Source: CBCYMI01 sp965183855 (GTDB taxonomy: Bacteria > Pseudomonadota > Alphaproteobacteria > Caulobacterales > Maricaulaceae). From it: DNA of 40,795 nt. Position numbers and translations under genes: made by a program. The DNA lies in contig CBCYMI010000035.1 in assembly GCA_965183855.1 (NCBI GenBank), positions 1 to 40,795 on the forward strand, in the 5' to 3' direction. This document shows, piece by piece, positions 36,624 through 40,795 of the stretch. Below the pieces are notes generated by a model. That model worked only from the letters and a program-made list of their open reading frames with translations. It searched no databases and had not been told where the DNA came from. Positions within the stretch are counted from its first letter, which is position 1, and every line of letters starts with the position of its first letter.

Positions 36624-36720
36624 GGTTTTATTGAAAGACCAAGAAACCTTCAGGGAATGGGGATGCTGGGTATGAATTAATGTAAAAACATTGAGCTGCC
36701 CTATTTAATTAATGTATTGC

Positions 36721-37141
36721 TTACCCCCATTGTTTTAATTTGCTTTCATTGCGTTCATGTAATTTATGCTTTTTTGCAAACAGTTTTGAAGGGGTGATAT
36801 AGTCAGTACTTAAAACCGCTCACATCCAACGCATTATATAACCAAATCATTCGGATAAACAATGCGGTTTGTGACCCTCTTGTGTTTAATAATGGGCATG
36901 AATGTCTTATTGGAAATATCATGGATTATCTTCGTATACACTCTGTGCTCAGGTTTTAGTAAACCAAACGGTGAGCTTGCTTGTTACACATCCCTACGCC
37001 AAGCTTTGCAAATATTGCCAAAATATTTCTCATCAACTTCAATCTCACCACTGAACCTTTTATGGGATTCTGGCTCTGAAAATCAGTCATTTTGCAAAAC
37101 CGTTGAAAGAAATAGGTTGATGGTTTACAATGTACACTCAC
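36721..37141 (-). mobile_element. Degenerate IS1595-family (IS1016-like) transposase remnant
   Basis: In the 857-base gap between queF and the nitroreductase, reverse-strand fragments in several frames match the order of an IS1016-type transposase: YFFQRFCKMTDFQSQNPIK; then RFSGEIEVDEKYFGN with the first catalytic aspartate, a stop, FGLLKPEHRVYTKIIHD, FMPIIKHKRVTNRIVY and a second stop; then NALDVSGFKY and KLFAKKHKLHERNESKLKQWG. No terminal repeats or complete ends were found, and the C-terminal third is missing. Clearly dead. The rest of the gap (36624-36720 and 37142-37480) shows nothing else I can name. A 95-residue open frame on the plus strand here is only the antisense of the remnant. 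Confidence 0.75.
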
Positions 37142-37480
37142 CTATTTAACAGCATAACGTGTTGTGATGCCTGCAAGAAACTATTCTATCTGTTTATCTT
37201 GTTTCACTTTGCTTAAAATATGCTCTTTCTCATTCCATTTCAGATAACAAATCTCAGTTATCTGGAACAGACCCAAAATATTTTTTTAAACTCTATGATC
37301 TGAGTTTGAGAGGGATTAAGGATCATAGCTAAATTGAGGATAATAATATATTCCTGCATTATATGGTCTTTATAGGTCAGAAGAATATTTAAAGCATGCG
37401 TTTTTAAAAAAGCTTAAATATGAGGTATGTTTTGTAGATCAAAGTGGGTTTTTACCGAAGATATTATAGATTGTTCTTTA

Positions 37481-38101
37481 TCAAAGATAGGTAATTAGGG
37501 ATTGATAATCTGGCCTTGTTCGTTCTGTTGTTGAACTGGAAGCTGTTCCTATATATATAAATCCTGCTATTTTTTCATTAGGTTTAATGCCGATCTGCTC
37601 TAGAAATTCTTCATTATAAGCATACCATTCCGTTAGCCATTGGGCTGCGAGTCCCAATGCATTACAGCCAATTAATAGGTTCTGACAAACTGCGCCTGCG
37701 GATAGAATTTGTTCCCATTTTGGAATTTTTGGATGTTCTTGCATGGCTGAAATGATACCAATGATAACGGGAGCTCTTAAAAAGCGGTTTTTTTCAAAGG
37801 ATAGAATTTCCTGATGAAGGTCGGGAAATTCTTTTGCTTTGATTTTGGAGATTATTTCTCCTAATTTTTGCCTTTTTTTTCCTTTTATAACAAGGAAGCG
37901 CCATGGATTAAGCTTTCCATGATCTGGAACTCTTGATGCTAATCTGATTAAGAGTTTTATTTGTTCATCATCAGGACCTGGCGCGGATAATTGTTTTGCA
38001 AGCGTTGAGCGTCGGGTGTTTAATGTTGTAAGCGTTTCAAAACTGGATTGGATTTCAATAGGGCTTCCTGTTTTGAGAGGATTAAGTTTTTTTATATTCA
38101 T
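37481..38101 (-). CDS. Nitroreductase-family FMN oxidoreductase (YdjA-like)
   Basis: A flavoprotein of 206 residues. It has the FMN-binding RRSTLAKQLSAPGPD near residue 30, LASRVPDHGKLNPWRFLVIKG, and the LIGCNALGLAAQWLTEWYAYN and FIYIGTASSSTTERTRP segments. This layout (RVPDHGKL.PWR) belongs to the small YdjA-type nitroreductases, which accept NADPH and reduce nitro compounds or quinones; the natural substrate is unknown. Stands alone next to the dead insertion sequence. Intact frame. Confidence 0.88.
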   Translation of the reverse strand: MNIKKLNPLKTGSPIEIQSSFETLTTLNTRRSTLAKQLSAPGPDDEQIKLLIRLASRVPDHGKLNPWRFLVIKGKKRQKLGEIISKIKAKEFPDLHQEILSFEKNRFLRAPVIIGIISAMQEHPKIPKWEQILSAGAVCQNLLIGCNALGLAAQWLTEWYAYNEEFLEQIGIKPNEKIAGFIYIGTASSSTTERTRPDYQSLITYL

Positions 38102-38475
38102 TTTACGCCCTTTATATCTAATGAATGATCATATGTATCATTTATATATTGATTAGCTGGATTTAAGTCTATAAGTCGGAATAATTTTTGTTTTAAATTC
38201 TTTTTTATTTTAAACCTTGCTTATATGTGATTTCCACTCCTATAATAATCAGACTATTTTTTTATTATATTTAGTCTGATCATAATGATATCTGATTTAA
38301 GTTTGGGCTTGGATTTTTGTTAATATGAATAGTAGATTTAAAATTTTCAAATAGCTAATGCTATTTGAACGAGCAAATAATACAAGAGAAATAATACAAG
38401 AGAAATAATACAAGAGAATGAAATCATCAGTAAAGATGATATTTTTAGATACTATTTTACTATGGGAGCCAGTTT
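38102..38475. other. Intergenic region with hairpin and short repeats
   Basis: Holds the divergent promoters of the nitroreductase and the DUF3126 gene. A small hairpin (caaatagc 38348-38355, gctatttg 38360-38367, loop taat) lies just before a triple 14-bp repeat. No gene seen. Confidence 0.55.
38375..38416. repeat. Three tandem copies of a 14-bp unit
   Basis: aaataatacaagag is repeated three times without change, ending about 60 bases before the DUF3126 start codon, that is within its leader or promoter. Copy number may vary between strains. Confidence 0.9.
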
Positions 38476-38691
38476 ATGGATGGAGCTGAAATCACTCTTT
38501 TACAATCTTATTTACAGAAAAAATTTTCAAATACAGCAATTATTGTCAAACCTTCAAAAGCAGAAGATTCTGCGGAAGTTTATTTAAAAGATGAATTTTT
38601 AGGTGTGCTTTACAAAGATGATGAAGACCCAAAAGATGTTTCCTATAATTTTGATATGGCAATTTTATCTTATGATTTAAAATCCAGCTAA
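38476..38691 (+). CDS. DUF3126 family protein
   Basis: A 71-residue protein matching the short alphaproteobacterial DUF3126 family: EITLLQSYLQKKFSN, SAEVYLKDEFLGVLYKDDEDP and SYNFDMAILSYDL. Acidic and soluble, without membrane segment or known motif. Function unknown. Preceded by GGGAG upstream of the ATG and by tandem repeats. Its presence is one of the better hints for the class of the organism. Confidence 0.87.
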   Translation: MDGAEITLLQSYLQKKFSNTAIIVKPSKAEDSAEVYLKDEFLGVLYKDDEDPKDVSYNFDMAILSYDLKSS

Positions 38692-38772
38692 ATTATATGT
38701 TTTGCTTTCAAGATATCTGATTGTTTTTTTCTAAATAAATTGTATCTTTATACTATTTGATTTATATTTTTT

Positions 38773-39452
38773 TTAGAATGTCAGCAACCAGGGGAGGGGG
38801 TGGCGAACAATATTTGTTTTATCAAGCCAGATTGAACCAACGCCATCCAGCTTTTCAATCTTATTTGCGATTTTATCAAGTCCTGATAATTCTGGTAGTA
38901 AATCTGTTTGAACTGGATCTCCTTTGACAATCATTTTTGAATGCCATCCAAGGCGAGTAAGTAGCATTTTTAATTGTCCGTAAGTACAGTTTTGAGCTTT
39001 ATCTATAATTAAAAATGCGTTATTGAGAGTTCTTCCTCTCATATATCCTATAGGAGCAATTTTCAGGCATCCTTGATGAAGAAGTTTTCTAATCGCTTGT
39101 TGTGATAGTCTGTCGAGCAGAGCATCATATAAGGGTCTGAGATAAGGGGCAAGTTTGTCTTTCATGGCTCCTGGCAAAAATCCGATGCTTTCTCCAGCTT
39201 CAATTGCAGGGCGTGACAGGACAATTCTATTAATTCTTTGTGCCTGTAATGCTTCAACGGCTTTCGCGATTGCCAGATAGGTTTTTCCAATTCCTGTAGA
39301 CCCAGGCAAATCGTTAAACAATAAGCGTCGATATATTCAACTAGTTTTTTTGTCCTGAAGTTTGTTTTTAAATATATGAGTGTTGTAATTGGCAAAGAAC
39401 GCATTAAACGTTTTTGGTTATAATTTTTTATATGTATAATAATACTCATCAT
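38773..39452 (-). pseudogene. PhoH-like ATPase, decayed
   Basis: PhoH proteins are single-domain helicase-like ATPases of about 320 residues. Here only parts remain. The larger piece (from 39321) has STGIGKTYLAIAKAVEAL (Walker A), RIVLSRPAIEAGESIGFLPGAMKDKLAPYLRPLYD, and a Walker B reading LIIDKAQNCT where the family has DEAQ, so the catalytic glutamate is lysine. It ends with NIVRHPLPWLL. The glycine-rich start of Walker A lacks the usual few residues (VFGxGPAG), and the preceding FRTKKLVEYIDAY lies in another frame. Upstream of that the N-terminal domain is missing. In many genomes PhoH is followed by ybeY; none is seen here. Confidence 0.8.
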
Positions 39453-40215
39453 ATATATTCTATTTATGGATAAATCATCTTCATGTTTGGTTAGAAAGAT
39501 GAATAAAATTTACAATTATAAAATAAACGCAGAATGATGATATGGTAGATCAAAAGCGACGAAATCAATCATTAATTTTTATATAAATATGATATTTATA
39601 TCCATAGAAAGAGAGAAACAGTATAAAACAAGGAGAGGGTATAAAATTTTAGCAAAGCTCAACTTGGTATACTTTAAACTCATATCGTTTATGGTTTGCT
39701 TTCAATCAGGATAGTTTTTAAAATAGTAGAATAGTTTGATTGTTAGAATAAAGGTTTTTGATATAATTTGAAGAGATTTAGGAAATTATTTTAACTAAAT
39801 TTAGAATATGTCCTGGTCTATTTTGTTTTATTTTTAAGTTAGCAAACAAGGCACATAATATTTTTCTTAGCAGGCGTTATTTTTAAATTCGGCATTATCT
39901 TTGCTTTGTAGAGGCAGTATGGAACAAAAAATACTCAGACTGTACCAATATGAGTCATGTTTTAAGTAAGGATGCGTCGTTTTTATACAATCTCTGGTTT
40001 ATTTGTTTTATTTTTATGGATGGAAAAACAAGTAAAATAGCTAAAAATAGAGAAAAGTTTAAAATTAAACTGGTTTTTTACATTAAATAAATAAATATTG
40101 AGTATAATTGTAAAAAATAAAAATCAGAATATGAGATTATAATATTTACAGTTTGACTAATTTGCTTTAATAAATTGTTAACCTTTGTGCAAAAGGGGTG
40201 AGGAAGGATAAAAAG
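39453..40215. other. Long gene-free region upstream of the giant exoprotein gene
   Basis: About 760 very AT-rich bases. I find no family match on either strand and no tRNA or clear hairpin. A 63-residue open frame on the reverse strand (40078-40269) overlaps the exoprotein start and looks spurious. The region may hold regulatory sites for the exoprotein. Confidence 0.5.
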
Positions 40216-40795
40216 ATGAAACAATCTGATAGAGTTAACCATCTGGTTCAAGAAAAACTTGCAAGTCATATTAATGGAGTTATGAACCGTAGAGATAGCA
40301 CCCGTTTTTTTTCACAACGTGCAAATTTACTAAATGAAAGTTTTGGATATGGTCTTGAGCCGAGAGTGCTTCTAGATGCTGCTGCTGCTGGAACGGCAAT
40401 AGATGCAATAGAAGGCGCGCATGATACTGTAGGTGAGGCCGAAATTTCAGGATTTAATGCTCAAGATATCATTCATTCGATTTATCAAGAAAAGATAAAC
40501 TCAGTTGATCATGCTGAACCAAAGGAAGTTTCATCTATTGCACCATCCAATGATAAGAACCAGTTTGATGAGATAGATCCTTCTTTTTCTGTTTTAGAAG
40601 ATGGTTTGGCGAGTAATGATAATGGTCGTCATATTGTCATTGTTTCTGGAGATGTTGAAGAGATTGAAACCCTACGCACAGGTCTTAATCAGGAAGCTGA
40701 TTTTTATGTTCTTGATGTGAACAATAAAGGCTTGGATCAGATTGCAGATATCTTAGGCCATTATGATAAAGCTAGCATTACTTCATTACATATTA
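40216..40795 (+). CDS. LEPR-XLL / DUF4347 large secreted protein (N-terminal part only)
   Basis: The ATG at 40216 follows AGGAAGG. The frame is open to the window edge (193 codons). After a polar N-terminus the motif FGYGLEPRVLLDAAAAG (about 43-59) matches the LEPR-XLL segment that begins many very large repetitive surface or secreted proteins. From about residue 138 the pattern HIVIVSGDVEEIETLRTGL, then FYVLDVNNKGLDQIADIL and ITSLHI, fits DUF4347, which commonly follows. Such proteins continue for thousands of residues with cadherin- or VCBS-like repeats and are exported by type I secretion; that part lies outside the window. There is no Sec signal peptide, consistent with C-terminal export. 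Confidence 0.75.
   Translation, partial: MKQSDRVNHLVQEKLASHINGVMNRRDSTRFFSQRANLLNESFGYGLEPRVLLDAAAAGTAIDAIEGAHDTVGEAEISGFNAQDIIHSIYQEKINSVDHAEPKEVSSIAPSNDKNQFDEIDPSFSVLEDGLASNDNGRHIVIVSGDVEEIETLRTGLNQEADFYVLDVNNKGLDQIADILGHYDKASITSLHI

Noticed and set aside
36862..37149. 95-residue open frame on the plus strand as a small membrane protein
   Set aside because: It is the antisense of the transposase remnant and has no ribosome site.
40078..40269. 63-residue open frame on the reverse strand at the right end
   Set aside because: It overlaps the well-supported start of the exoprotein gene and has no family resemblance.
1..40795. CRISPR array, rRNA genes, origin of replication or toxin-antitoxin pair
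   Set aside because: No regularly spaced repeats, rRNA-like sequence, DnaA-box cluster or recognisable toxin-antitoxin pair was seen on either strand.

Overview
The window is an AT-rich bacterial chromosome segment, most likely from a host-associated alphaproteobacterium. The evidence is the alphaproteobacterial form of tRNA-Met(CAT), two small families typical of that class (a DUF3126 protein and a ribbon-helix-helix RHH_4 protein), and outer-membrane proteins ending in aromatic residues. Low GC together with many broken genes suggests a lineage losing genes. A relative of the acetic acid bacteria is possible, but the sequence alone does not prove it.

Layout. 1-5 kb: an amino-acid permease cut by the window edge, then a large TonB-dependent receptor whose signal peptide and body are separated by a run of 14 C (coding strand) that leaves them out of frame, a classic phase-variation arrangement caught in the OFF state. 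5-10 kb: a short-chain dehydrogenase, a methyltransferase remnant, a PepSY protein/response regulator/histidine kinase operon, and HU. 10-15.6 kb: an overlapping sugar-nucleotide oxidoreductase/aminotransferase pair (GnnA/GnnB-like), NAD+ synthetase and glutamyl-tRNA synthetase, all intact. 15.8-21.3 kb: nagZ, a uvrD/pcrA helicase and a CLC chloride transporter, all with frames broken by single-base insertions (two, four and one).

21.5-26 kb: an RHH protein, tRNA-Met, a lone HAD domain, then a P2-like prophage tail remnant (E, E', tape measure) fused at one end to a truncated entericidin-like gene and carrying a small membrane-protein gene on the opposite strand. Its codon use (many GCG/CGC) differs from the chromosome. 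26-31 kb: a trans-4-hydroxyproline catabolic cluster (deaminase, FAD oxidase, epimerase) followed by a FadL-type outer-membrane channel that is frameshifted near its end.

31-36.6 kb: CutA and the queuosine genes queC, queE, tgt and, after tRNA-Lys and alanine dehydrogenase, queF. QueC, QueE and QueF make preQ1, and Tgt inserts it into tRNA. This Tgt keeps its catalytic aspartates but lacks three of the four usual zinc ligands. 36.7-40.8 kb: a decayed IS1595-type transposase, a nitroreductase, DUF3126, a broken phoH, a long gene-free stretch, and the start of a LEPR-XLL/DUF4347 giant secreted protein that runs off the right edge.

The strongest candidates for follow-up are the poly-C switch in the receptor, the zinc-site-less Tgt, the opposite-strand gene inside the prophage tail remnant, and the clustered +1 insertions.
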